Of a stretch of DNA of 64,000 bases, positions 26,411-34,670 are shown piece after piece. The stretch is from assembly GCF_900961225.1 (NCBI RefSeq), contig NZ_CAAHFN010000052.1, forward strand, positions 18,904 to 82,903, written 5' to 3'. The stretch's first letter is position 1, and every line of letters begins with the position of its first letter. The translations under genes were made by a program, and so were the position numbers. Below the pieces are notes generated by a model that worked only from the letters and a program-made list of their open reading frames with translations, did not search any database and was not told the origin of the DNA. The DNA is from Modicisalibacter radicis. Lineage in GTDB: Bacteria > Pseudomonadota > Gammaproteobacteria > Pseudomonadales > Halomonadaceae.

Positions 26411-27535
26411 ATGACAACCAGCAATCAGATAGCCATCAAGGCAGCGGTAACGCGGGAAAAGGGCGGCGCGTTTCAACTGGAGGACATGACGCTCAGGGCG
26501 CCCCGCGAAGACGAGGTGCTGGTGCGGATCGTGGCTACCGGCATGTGCCATACCGACCTGATCGTGCGCGATCAGCTCTACCCGGTGCCGCTGCCGGCGG
26601 TACTGGGCCATGAAGGCGCCGGCGTGGTCGAGGCGGTGGGCCCGGCGGTGCACTCGCTCGAGGTCGGCGATCACGTGGTGCTGAGCTACGCCCACTGCGG
26701 CGATTGCCGACCCTGCGATGCGGGCCACGCCTCCTATTGCGACGAGTTCTTTGCCCGCAATTTCAGCGGCGCCGGCCCCGACGGACAGCAGGCGCTCCGT
26801 GACGCCAACGGCCAGCCCGTGCACGATCATTTCTTCGGTCAGTCCTCCTTTGCCACCTACGCACTGAGTCGTGAAAACAACGCCGTGCGCGTGAGCCGGG
26901 AGGCGCCGCTCGAGCTTCTGGGCCCGCTCGGGTGCGGCATTCAGACCGGCGCCGGCGCGGTCATCAATACGCTGGGCGTCATGCCCGGCAGCCGCTTCTG
27001 CGCCTTCGGCGCCGGTGCGGTCGGGCTCTCCGCGGTCATGGCCGCCCGCGTCGCCGGCGCCACCACCATCATCGCCGTCGACATGATCGACTCACGGCTC
27101 GAACTGGCCCTGGCGCTGGGCGCGACCCACGTGATCAATGCCGGCAAGGAATCCGTGGTCGAGCGCGTTCGCGAGCTGAGCGATGGCGGCGTGAACTTCG
27201 CGCTGGAATCGACGGGGCGGCCCGAGGTACTGCGCCAGGGCGTCGATGCGCTCGGCGGCCTGGGCGTGCTCGGGGTGGTGGGGGCGCCGGCGCTGGGTAC
27301 CGAAGCCGCGTTCGACGTCAACGACCTGCTGTTGGGCGGCAAGAGCATCCGCGGCATCGTCGAGGGCGACAGCGTGGCCCGGCGCTTCATCCCGCAGCTG
27401 GTCGAGCTGCACATGCAGGGGCGCTTTCCGTTCGAGCGACTGGTGAAGTTCTACGACTTCGCCGACATCGAACAGGCAGCCGCCGACAGTGAAAAAGGAA
27501 TCACGCTGAAGCCGGTCCTGCGGCTGTCGCGCTGA
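26411..27535 (+). CDS. xylB: Zinc-dependent aryl-alcohol dehydrogenase (XylB/AreB type)
   Basis: 374-residue medium-chain alcohol dehydrogenase. Catalytic zinc ligands are Cys46 (GMCHTD), His67 (GHEGAG) and Cys175 (PLGCGIQTGAG). The structural zinc site is Cys96, 99, 102 and 110. The Rossmann motif is CAFGAGAVG. The sequence fits benzyl-alcohol dehydrogenases. GAGGTGACTC precedes the ATG. With XylC it converts benzyl (or 2-hydroxybenzyl) alcohols to the acids consumed by BenABCD or NahG. Confidence 0.91.
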   Translation: MTTSNQIAIKAAVTREKGGAFQLEDMTLRAPREDEVLVRIVATGMCHTDLIVRDQLYPVPLPAVLGHEGAGVVEAVGPAVHSLEVGDHVVLSYAHCGDCRPCDAGHASYCDEFFARNFSGAGPDGQQALRDANGQPVHDHFFGQSSFATYALSRENNAVRVSREAPLELLGPLGCGIQTGAGAVINTLGVMPGSRFCAFGAGAVGLSAVMAARVAGATTIIAVDMIDSRLELALALGATHVINAGKESVVERVRELSDGGVNFALESTGRPEVLRQGVDALGGLGVLGVVGAPALGTEAAFDVNDLLLGGKSIRGIVEGDSVARRFIPQLVELHMQGRFPFERLVKFYDFADIEQAAADSEKGITLKPVLRLSR

Positions 27536-27598
27536 CAGGGAGCGCCATTGCCGGGAAAGGCGCCGTCATTTATTCCAACAACAATCCGGGAGCACACC

Positions 27599-28840
27599 AT
27601 GAAACATCTCGAAAAGGGCATCAGCCTGAAGCACGCGCCCGCCGACTTCATCCGCGATCTCGACGTCGACAACGTCAGCGCGGGGATCGTGGCCGGGCTA
27701 TTCGGCATCAGTGCCAGCGTGATCCACGTCGGCGCCGGTACCGCCGCAGGGCTCGATCCGCAGTTCATCATGATCTGGGTCATCGCCTACCTGATGATCA
27801 ACGGCCTGTTCGGCTTGATCATGCCCGCCTACTACCGGCTGCCGCTGCCGATGGCCAACTCCATTCCCGGGGCGTTGCTGTTCGCCGCGATCATTCCGGT
27901 TGTCGGCGTGGAAGCGGCGCTCGGCGCCTCGCTGATCGCCGGGGCCATCTCGCTGGTGGCGGGGCTGGCCGGGGTGATGGGCATCGTCATGAAGCTGATT
28001 CCCATGCCGATCGTCATGGGCATGGTCGGCGGCATTCTGCTCAAGTTCGGCCTCAACATGGTCGCGCCGCTGGAGAACGCCATGCTGCCGGCGGCAATCA
28101 TGATCCTGGCCTTCTTCCTGTCGGCCCGCTTCCTGCGCCGGGTGCCGCCGCTGATCGTGGCCATGCTGGCCGGCATCGCCTACATGGCCTATGCCGGCAT
28201 CGACTTCTCCGGCGTGGCGTTCTCGGTGACCTTCCCCGAGTTCATCGTGCCCACCTTCACCCTGGAGGCCTTCCTGGCCTACGGCCTGCCGCTGGCGCTG
28301 ATCCTGGTGGGCATGGAAACCCCCGCCGGCGTGGGGCTGGTCAAGGGCATGGGCTACAAGCAGGTGCCGGCCAACGCCATCACCGCCGTGGGCGGCTTCG
28401 CGACCATGATCTCGTCGTTCTTCAACCTGCACAGCACCTGCATCGCCGCGCCGATGACCGGCATCTGCTCCTCGCCCGAGGCCGGCAGGCCGGACAAGCG
28501 CTGGGTGGCGGCGGTGATCGCCGGGGCCATCTTCGTGGCGGGCGCCCCCTTCTACGGCTACGTGATCAGCCTGATCGAGGCGATGCCGTCCTACTTCGTC
28601 GCCATCGTTGCCGGCCTGGCGCTGCTCAAGGTGATCACCTCGGCGATGTACATGACGTTCGCCGGCGGCAAGCACGAGATGGGCGGGCTGTTTGCCTTTT
28701 TGATCGCCGCCTCGGGGCTGCAGATCCTGGGCATCGGCGCCTCCTTCTGGGCCCTGGTGCTGGGGGTGTTCATCTCGCTGATCTTCGAAACCAGCGACTT
28801 CGAGTTCATTCGCCGGGCGGCCCACGAGCCCGGCGCCTGA
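27599..28840 (+). CDS. BenE-family membrane transporter paralogue
   Basis: 413-residue polytopic protein of the BenE benzoate/H+ symporter family with about twelve hydrophobic segments. It shares the family plan with the next gene: GLFGLIMPAYYRLPLPMANSIPGALLFAA, PMPIVMGMVGGILLKFGLNM, GMETPAGVGLVKGMGYK and SSFFNLHSTCIAAPMTGICSS. It is clearly more diverged from classical BenE than its neighbour. GGGAGCACACC precedes the ATG. It may import a related aromatic (benzyl alcohol, salicylate or catechol derivative); the substrate is inference. Confidence 0.85.
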   Translation: MKHLEKGISLKHAPADFIRDLDVDNVSAGIVAGLFGISASVIHVGAGTAAGLDPQFIMIWVIAYLMINGLFGLIMPAYYRLPLPMANSIPGALLFAAIIPVVGVEAALGASLIAGAISLVAGLAGVMGIVMKLIPMPIVMGMVGGILLKFGLNMVAPLENAMLPAAIMILAFFLSARFLRRVPPLIVAMLAGIAYMAYAGIDFSGVAFSVTFPEFIVPTFTLEAFLAYGLPLALILVGMETPAGVGLVKGMGYKQVPANAITAVGGFATMISSFFNLHSTCIAAPMTGICSSPEAGRPDKRWVAAVIAGAIFVAGAPFYGYVISLIEAMPSYFVAIVAGLALLKVITSAMYMTFAGGKHEMGGLFAFLIAASGLQILGIGASFWALVLGVFISLIFETSDFEFIRRAAHEPGA

Positions 28841-28962
28841 CGGCGGGCCCCGCGCGATAGAGGCTTCTTCGTTGCCCCGTCGCTGCCTGGCAGCACGGCC
28901 TTCTTTTATCCCGCGGCGGCGCCTGCTCGGCGTCTCCGCCCTCGTCATTCCAAGGAACTCCC

Positions 28963-30165
28963 ATGCGGCGCTTCAAGGACTGGTCGATTCCCGCCGTCAC
29001 CGCCGGCTTCGTGGCGGTGCTGGTCTCCTACGCCGGGCCGCTGGCCATCTTCTTCCAGGCCGCCCAGAGCGCCGACGTCTCGCCGGCGATGATGACCTCC
29101 TGGGTATGGGCCATCTCGATGGGCGCGGCGGTTTCCGGCATCTTTCTGAGCGTGTGGCTCAAGGCCCCGGTGGTCACCGCCTGGTCGGCGCCCGGCACGG
29201 CGCTGCTGGTCACACTCTTTCCCGAACTCTCGCTCAATGAGGCGGTGGGCGCCTACCTGACCGCTGCGCTGATCATCTTCGCGATCGGTGTCACGGGCAC
29301 CTTCGACCGGCTAATGCAGGCAATTCCCCGGGGTATCGCGGCGGGCATGATGGCGGGCATTCTATTCCAGTTCGGGCTGGGAGCCTTCCAGGCCATCGAG
29401 GGCACGCCCGTGCTGGCATTAGGCATGCTGATGGCTTATCTGGTGTTCAAGCGCCTGATGCCGCGCTACTGCCTGATCCTGCTGCTGCTGACCGGTGCCG
29501 GACTGGCCATCGGCCTGGAGGACGCCTCCCTGGATGGCGTGGGCTGGCAACTGGCGTCGCCGGTGTTCATCGCCCCCGAATGGAGCTGGCATGCCACTTT
29601 GAGCCTGGCTATCCCGCTGGTGCTGGTGAGCCTGACGGGGCAGTTCCTGCCCGGCATGGCCATCATGCGCGAGGCCGGCTATGCGGCATCGGCACGCTCG
29701 ATCATCAGCGTGACTAGCCTGACCTCCCTGGTTACGGCACTGTTCGGCGGTATCACAACCGTGGTCGCGGCGATCACCGCGGCGATCTGTACCGGCAAGG
29801 ATGCCCACGAAGATCCGGACAAGCGCTATGTCGCCGGTATCGCCAACGGCCTGTTCTACCTGGTCGGAAGCTGCTTCGCGGGCGCTATCGTTGCCCTGTT
29901 CGCCGCCTTGCCGGGGGCGTTCGTTGCCGTGTTGGCCGGCTTGGCACTGATCGGGGCCATCAGCGCCAATATCATGACGGCGATCGAGGCCGAGGACCAT
30001 CGTGAGGCCTCCGTCATCACCTTCCTGGTCACCGCTTCGGGCCTGAGCCTGTTCGGCCTTGGCGCCGCATTCTGGGGCGTGGTGATCGGTTGCGTGGCTT
30101 ACGCGTTACTGCATCGCCACTACCGTAAGCGCCGAACTTATTGCCAGTTGCCTCTTGGGAAATGA
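28963..30165 (+). CDS. benE: Benzoate/proton symporter BenE
   Basis: 400-residue inner-membrane transporter. It matches BenE closely: FVAVLVSYAGPLAIFFQAAQ, TSWVWAISMGAAVSGIFLS, PVVTAWSAPGTALLVTLFPELSLNEAVGAYL, RGIAAGMMAGILFQFG, LTGQFLPGMAIMREAGY and AAICTGKDAHEDPDKRY. AAGGAACTCCC precedes ATG 28963. It is the last gene of the aromatic cluster before a drop in G+C. Confidence 0.93.
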   Translation: MRRFKDWSIPAVTAGFVAVLVSYAGPLAIFFQAAQSADVSPAMMTSWVWAISMGAAVSGIFLSVWLKAPVVTAWSAPGTALLVTLFPELSLNEAVGAYLTAALIIFAIGVTGTFDRLMQAIPRGIAAGMMAGILFQFGLGAFQAIEGTPVLALGMLMAYLVFKRLMPRYCLILLLLTGAGLAIGLEDASLDGVGWQLASPVFIAPEWSWHATLSLAIPLVLVSLTGQFLPGMAIMREAGYAASARSIISVTSLTSLVTALFGGITTVVAAITAAICTGKDAHEDPDKRYVAGIANGLFYLVGSCFAGAIVALFAALPGAFVAVLAGLALIGAISANIMTAIEAEDHREASVITFLVTASGLSLFGLGAAFWGVVIGCVAYALLHRHYRKRRTYCQLPLGK

Positions 30166-30361
30166 CCAAGCTGTTCATGAGTGACGGTTCTTCACGATGA
30201 ACTATCCGAGTTTTGAAAGCTGGCCCATTTCTTGAAATTCATGAAGCATGCCTGGCGTTAATGCATACGCCAAGGTCGTTTCTGGGGATGTCTCGATTTC
30301 CTCAAGGGGCAAGCTTAAGGATATAACGCTAATACATGTTGTGTCGCTTTCGGGTGTCAAA
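30166..30361. other. Lower-GC spacer before second TRAP operon
   Basis: 196 bp marking the step from GC-rich benE to the lower-GC TRAP genes. It probably holds the TRAP promoter (for example TTGAAA at 30232-30237), but no well-spaced -10 was found. No gene was recognised. Confidence 0.35.
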
Positions 30362-31369
30362 ATGAACAAGAAAATAATCGCTGGATTGCTGGTTGGTGGG
30401 CAAATTGCCGTTTTCGGTGTCGCAGAAGCTCGAACCTTAAAGTTCCACAGCGGACTCGCTCAGTCACGCCCGGAAGCAGCTTATTTGCAACAGTTCGCAG
30501 ATCTTGTCGAACAGTATTCCAATGGCGACTTGACGGTCAATGTCTATCATGCCGGTTCGTTAGGGCTGAAGGATGCGGATATGCTGCGCATTATGCAGCG
30601 TGGCATGGTCGATATATCCTTGTTGTATGGCGAGTACTACAATCGTGATGCACCCGAGCTGGCATCCGTTTATGCTCAAGGAGCCATCACCGAGGCGGAT
30701 CAGCATTTAAAGATATTGCCGACACTGCGGAATATCTATAAAGAGGGCTATGCCAAATGGGGCATTCATACCATTGGCGGTGTTGTTGCCCCGGTGTTCG
30801 ATGTCGGCCTCCACTGCAAGGAGCCGGTCAATACACTGGAAGAGCTCGAGGGCAAGAAAGTCAGGGTGTGGTCCGGCCATCTAGTCGACACCTTCGACAA
30901 TCTGGGTATTTCCGCGCAGGTCATTCCGCAGAACGACATGTACCTGGCCTTGCAGACCGGCGTGGTTGATTGCGCCTATTACCTTTCGACAGTGGCCAAG
31001 ACCGTCTCGCTTCAGGAAGTTACAGACTATGAATCCTATCTGCACCCCTGGGCTGCCTCCCCATGGATGTTCGGTGTCAGCGATAAAACATGGGCCAGCC
31101 TGAGCGAAAGTCAGCAGACAGCGCTTTCCAGGGCCGGTGAAGAAATCTGGGAGATCACCAAGGCGAAGGCGGTGGACCCTCAGCGGGAAGAAGCCGCTCG
31201 TGAAGAACGTAAGGAAATGGGTATTACAGTGCTTCCCGAGTTCAGCGATGCCGATGTTGCCACCTTTGTTGAAGCAGCCCATAAGGCCTGGAAGGATATG
31301 GCGGAAGACTCCGGTCCGGAAGGCATGAGTTATTATAATACTGTTACGTCCGAGCTTGACAAGCTCTAG
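30362..31369 (+). CDS. dctP: TRAP transporter solute-binding protein (DctP family), second system
   Basis: 335-residue periplasmic protein. A short signal (MNKKIIAGLLVGGQIAVFGVAEA-RT) is followed by the DctP domain: FADLVEQYSNGDLTVNVYHAGSLGLKDADMLRIMQRGMVDISLLYGEYY and GHLVDTFDNLGISAQVIPQNDMYLALQTGVVDCAYY. The start at 30362 gives a proper signal peptide, but its Shine-Dalgarno is poor (GGGTG). G+C is lower than in the flanking operons. The ligand is unknown; it is probably an organic acid. Confidence 0.92.
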   Translation: MNKKIIAGLLVGGQIAVFGVAEARTLKFHSGLAQSRPEAAYLQQFADLVEQYSNGDLTVNVYHAGSLGLKDADMLRIMQRGMVDISLLYGEYYNRDAPELASVYAQGAITEADQHLKILPTLRNIYKEGYAKWGIHTIGGVVAPVFDVGLHCKEPVNTLEELEGKKVRVWSGHLVDTFDNLGISAQVIPQNDMYLALQTGVVDCAYYLSTVAKTVSLQEVTDYESYLHPWAASPWMFGVSDKTWASLSESQQTALSRAGEEIWEITKAKAVDPQREEAAREERKEMGITVLPEFSDADVATFVEAAHKAWKDMAEDSGPEGMSYYNTVTSELDKL

Positions 31370-31402
31370 GAGAATCGCTGCTAGCTTTTAGCCTTTCAGT
31401 AC

Positions 31403-31894
31403 ATGGTGAGCGAGATGTTGAGAAAGGCAGTTGTGATCATATCCAGAAGTCTTTTCTATATCGCGGTGGTGGGCGGCATGTTCATGGCCGCCCTTGTGTT
31501 CGTCAGCACGATAATGCGTTACCTGTTCGGCGCGCCTATAAGTTTCTCCGATGAATTGGCAGGGTTGCTATTCTTTAGCCTGGCATTTATGACCTTGCCG
31601 CATGTGATGCTGGAGAAAAAACATGTCTCGATCGATTTTATCTCGAAATCTTGCTCGCCGAAGATCAGGTCGATGTTCAGCGTATTGGCCAGCTTGGTAA
31701 TGATAGTCTTCGCTGTTGTGTTTATCTACGAGTCGTGGGACTTCATGAGGTTTTCTTATCAGATTGATGCAAAGTCGGATATTGGTTCGATACTGCTATG
31801 GCCATGGATGTTGTTGATGCCGTTGAGTATGGGGCTTTGTCTGGTCATCAAGTTGCTGGATGTGGTCTCGGTAATTCGGCCTCGGGAAAAATAA
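31403..31894 (+). CDS. dctQ: TRAP transporter small permease (DctQ family), second system
   Basis: 163-residue membrane protein with four hydrophobic segments. Family pieces are FVSTIMRYLFGAPISFSDELAGLLFFSLAFMTLPHVMLEKKHVSIDFI and SILLWPWMLLMPLSMGLCLVIKLL. The true start may be ATG 31403 or ATG 31415. It ends one base before the dctM start. Confidence 0.9.
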   Translation: MVSEMLRKAVVIISRSLFYIAVVGGMFMAALVFVSTIMRYLFGAPISFSDELAGLLFFSLAFMTLPHVMLEKKHVSIDFISKSCSPKIRSMFSVLASLVMIVFAVVFIYESWDFMRFSYQIDAKSDIGSILLWPWMLLMPLSMGLCLVIKLLDVVSVIRPREK

Positions 31895-31895
31895 T

Positions 31896-33185
31896 ATGAG
31901 CTGGTTTGTTCTTGGGGGTAGCTTGCTGGTCCTGTTGTCCAGCGGCGCAGTGCTCGGGGCGGCATTAGGCCTGACAGGCTTCATTCTGCTCCACTTCATG
32001 GCTGGTGGCGCGACCTCGCTGGCCATCAATGCTTCATGGAACTTGCTCACGGATTTTACGCTAAGCGCAGTACCATTATTCATCTTCCTGGGTGATATCC
32101 TGCTTGCCTCCGGCATTTCGACACGTGTCTATAATGGCTTGTCTCCCCTGTTTACTCGCGTGCCGGGGCAGCTTCTGCACACCAATATCGCGGTCTGTAC
32201 TATTTTCGGTGCAGTCAGTGGTTCAAGCACATCCACGGCGGCGGCTATTGGTTCGGTCGGCTATCCCGAGCTGAGCAGGCGTGGCTACAATCCGGGCATG
32301 ATAGTGGGTACGCTAGCCGCAGGTGGCACGCTTGGCTTGTTGATCCCGCCGAGTCTGGCATTGTTGATTTATGGTGCCACACAGAACGTTTCGATTGGCA
32401 AGCTTTTCCTGGCGGGTATCCTCCCTGGCTTGTTGATCTCGCTGGCCTTTTTCGGCTGGATTGCCTACCGTTCCACACACGGTAGTCGAGTCGTTCCTGA
32501 CGAAAGTTCTCATGCCAGCAAAAAAATAATACTCAAGGGACTGTTGGAAGTCTGGCCTTTGCCGATACTTATCTTTTTCGTGCTGGGGACCATATACCTG
32601 GGCATTGCCACGCCGACGGAGGCCGCAGCCCTGGGGGTCGTGGCGAGCCTGGTACTGGGATTTACTTGGGGGGAGCTAACCCTGGACAAGACCTGGCAGG
32701 CGTTTTGCCATGCCAGTTTGATGTTCGGCGCCATTGCCATGATTCTGATCGGTACTTCCATCCTGGCGCAGGCAGTGAGCCTGCTGGGCCTGCCGCGTGA
32801 TGCCGTGGACGCTATCACGGGGCTTGGCCTGAACCGCTATGGCGTTCTGCTGCTGGTCATCCTCGTTTACCTGATTCTGGGCTGCTTCTTCGATGGGATT
32901 TCCTTGCTCCTGATGACCTTGCCGATCACCTTCCCTATGGTGACCAGCCTGGGATTCGATCCTGTATGGTTCGGTATCATCGTCACACTACTCATGGAGA
33001 TAGGCATGATCACGCCACCCGTGGGGCTTAATCTATTTGTGCTGGCGTCGATTACGGAGAATGAGGTCAGTCTGCAAGAAGCCGCCAGAGCAGCTCTCCC
33101 TTACTGGGTCATTCTGCTGGCGGCCATTGCTTTGTATACCCTGTTTCCCGGCATGATTACCTGGGTGCCAGACATGTTGTATTAG
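31896..33185 (+). CDS. dctM: TRAP transporter large permease (DctM family), second system
   Basis: 429-residue membrane permease with about twelve hydrophobic segments. DctM signatures are SAVPLFIFLGDILLASGIS, FGAVSGSSTSTAAAIGSVGYPELSRRGYNPGM, GGTLGLLIPPSLALLIYGATQNVSIGKLFLAGILPG, ATPTEAAALG and MITPPVGLNLFVLASI. It pairs with the preceding DctPQ. No catabolic gene is fused to this operon, and an IS remnant follows within 200 bp. Confidence 0.93.
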   Translation: MSWFVLGGSLLVLLSSGAVLGAALGLTGFILLHFMAGGATSLAINASWNLLTDFTLSAVPLFIFLGDILLASGISTRVYNGLSPLFTRVPGQLLHTNIAVCTIFGAVSGSSTSTAAAIGSVGYPELSRRGYNPGMIVGTLAAGGTLGLLIPPSLALLIYGATQNVSIGKLFLAGILPGLLISLAFFGWIAYRSTHGSRVVPDESSHASKKIILKGLLEVWPLPILIFFVLGTIYLGIATPTEAAALGVVASLVLGFTWGELTLDKTWQAFCHASLMFGAIAMILIGTSILAQAVSLLGLPRDAVDAITGLGLNRYGVLLLVILVYLILGCFFDGISLLLMTLPITFPMVTSLGFDPVWFGIIVTLLMEIGMITPPVGLNLFVLASITENEVSLQEAARAALPYWVILLAAIALYTLFPGMITWVPDMLY

Positions 33186-33214
33186 CAAAACGGCATTGGC
33201 GAGCAGTATGTAAC

Positions 33215-33372
33215 TCTGAAACTCTTCATGGAGTCGCGCTCCAGCACCAGCACGCTGCGCTCTATGCCAAGGTGCCGGGAGGCCTCGGATACGAAATACC
33301 CCTGATCGGCCATCAGGCCCACCGCATCCGTCTTGAATTCATCGGAAACCGACGCCGAGCCTTCTTGGCCAT
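33215..33372 (-). pseudogene. IS3-family transposase OrfA remnant (frameshifted, truncated)
   Basis: The minus strand from ATG 33372 reads MAKKARRRF and then shifts frame. The next frame continues SDEFKTDAVGLMADQGYFVSEASRHLGIERS, the classic HTH start of IS3/IS911-type OrfA. Loss of one T in the run after CGG (CGGTTTCC instead of CGGTTTTCC) accounts for the frameshift. Similarity fades near 33240, and no OrfB or inverted repeats are seen. Confidence 0.7.
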
Positions 33373-33500
33373 GAACACCTCCGCCAAACGAGACTGATGC
33401 CCGGCGCGGGCCGTGCCCGTCTGGTGTACCCCCTCGGTTGACCCCCCGCCACTTTGTTATCGTCGCGCAAGATTCAACGCTCAACGCGAGGAGGCAGCCT

Positions 33501-34670
33501 ATGGCCGATATTCGTTCGGAGAACATTCCCCCGACCATGGCGGCCATGCTGCTGACCGGGCATGGCGGCATCGACAAGCTGGTCTACCATCGGGATGTGC
33601 CCACCCCCACGCCCGCGCGTGGCGAGGTGCTGGTGCAGGTCACGGCGACGGCGAAGAACAACACCGACCGCAAGGCGCGCGAGGGCCTTTATCCCACCAA
33701 GGATGAAGGCGACGTGACCTCGTTCCAGATCGGCGGCTCGCCCACGCTGAGCTTTCCGCGCATCCAGGGCGCCGATGTCGTCGGGCGCGTGGTCGCGGTG
33801 GGCGACGACGTGAAGTCGGACCGCATCGGCCAGCGCGGCCTGCTGGACTTCAATCTCTATGCCGACAGCCGTCGCGACATCAACCTGGTGCCCGATTACT
33901 ACGGCCACGGCGCCGATGGAGGCTTCGCCGAATACATCGCCGTGCCGTCGGATCAGTTCCACACGGTGGACAACCCCGAGCTGGCCGATGCCGAGCTGGC
34001 GGCGATGGGCATGTGTTCCTACCAGACAGCGCTGCACATGCTCAACGCAGCCGGCGTCAAAGCCGGCGAGCGCGTGCTTGTCACCGGCGCCAGCGGCGGC
34101 GTGGGCACGGCGCTGATTCAACTGTGCCGTGTCATGGGGGCGACACCTTATGCGTTGAGCCAGCAGGACAAGGCGCCGGCCCTGCTCGAACTCGGCGCCG
34201 AGGCGGTGCTGGATCGCTCGACCTTGCAGGACTTCACCGACCGGGTGCGCGCCGTGACCGATGATCAGCCCATCGACGCGGTGATGGACCTGGTCGGGGG
34301 CGAGATGACTCACCGCTTCATCGACGCCATGACCTTCGATATGTCGCGCCGCGAGAGCTACCCACGGCTCTCCATTGCCGGCGCCAGTGGCGGCAACGTC
34401 AGCGAAGTGCTGTGGACGCGCATCTATTTGTATCAGGTGCAGATCTTCGGCGTTTCCCACGGCACCCGCGAGGAGGCCGAACAACTGGTGGCCTGGATAC
34501 GTTGCGGTGATCTGCAGCCGGTACTGCACGCGGCGTTCAAGCTCTCCGAGCTCCACGAAGCCGAGAACTACTTCGTCGATCGCAGCAGCAACTATCTGGG
34601 CAAGATCGTGATCGTGCCCGACGCGCAGTGGCAGGCACATGGCGCGCGCTTCGCCCTGGGGAAGAAATGA
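33501..34670 (+). CDS. MDR-superfamily NAD(P)H-dependent oxidoreductase (zinc-free, quinone oxidoreductase-like)
   Basis: 389-residue medium-chain dehydrogenase/reductase. The N-terminal GroES-like domain has MAAMLLTGHGGIDKLVYHRDVPTPTPARGEVLVQV and NNTDRKAREGLYP. The Rossmann motif is VLVTGASGGVGTALIQL, and the C-terminal segment is LSELHEAENYFVDRSSNYLGKIVI. Zinc-binding Cys/His ligands are absent, as in quinone/enone reductases. ATG 33501 follows GAGGAGGCAGCC. Its stop overlaps the start of the proline-racemase-family gene (ATGA), so the two proteins are likely functionally linked. Confidence 0.85.
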   Translation: MADIRSENIPPTMAAMLLTGHGGIDKLVYHRDVPTPTPARGEVLVQVTATAKNNTDRKAREGLYPTKDEGDVTSFQIGGSPTLSFPRIQGADVVGRVVAVGDDVKSDRIGQRGLLDFNLYADSRRDINLVPDYYGHGADGGFAEYIAVPSDQFHTVDNPELADAELAAMGMCSYQTALHMLNAAGVKAGERVLVTGASGGVGTALIQLCRVMGATPYALSQQDKAPALLELGAEAVLDRSTLQDFTDRVRAVTDDQPIDAVMDLVGGEMTHRFIDAMTFDMSRRESYPRLSIAGASGGNVSEVLWTRIYLYQVQIFGVSHGTREEAEQLVAWIRCGDLQPVLHAAFKLSELHEAENYFVDRSSNYLGKIVIVPDAQWQAHGARFALGKK

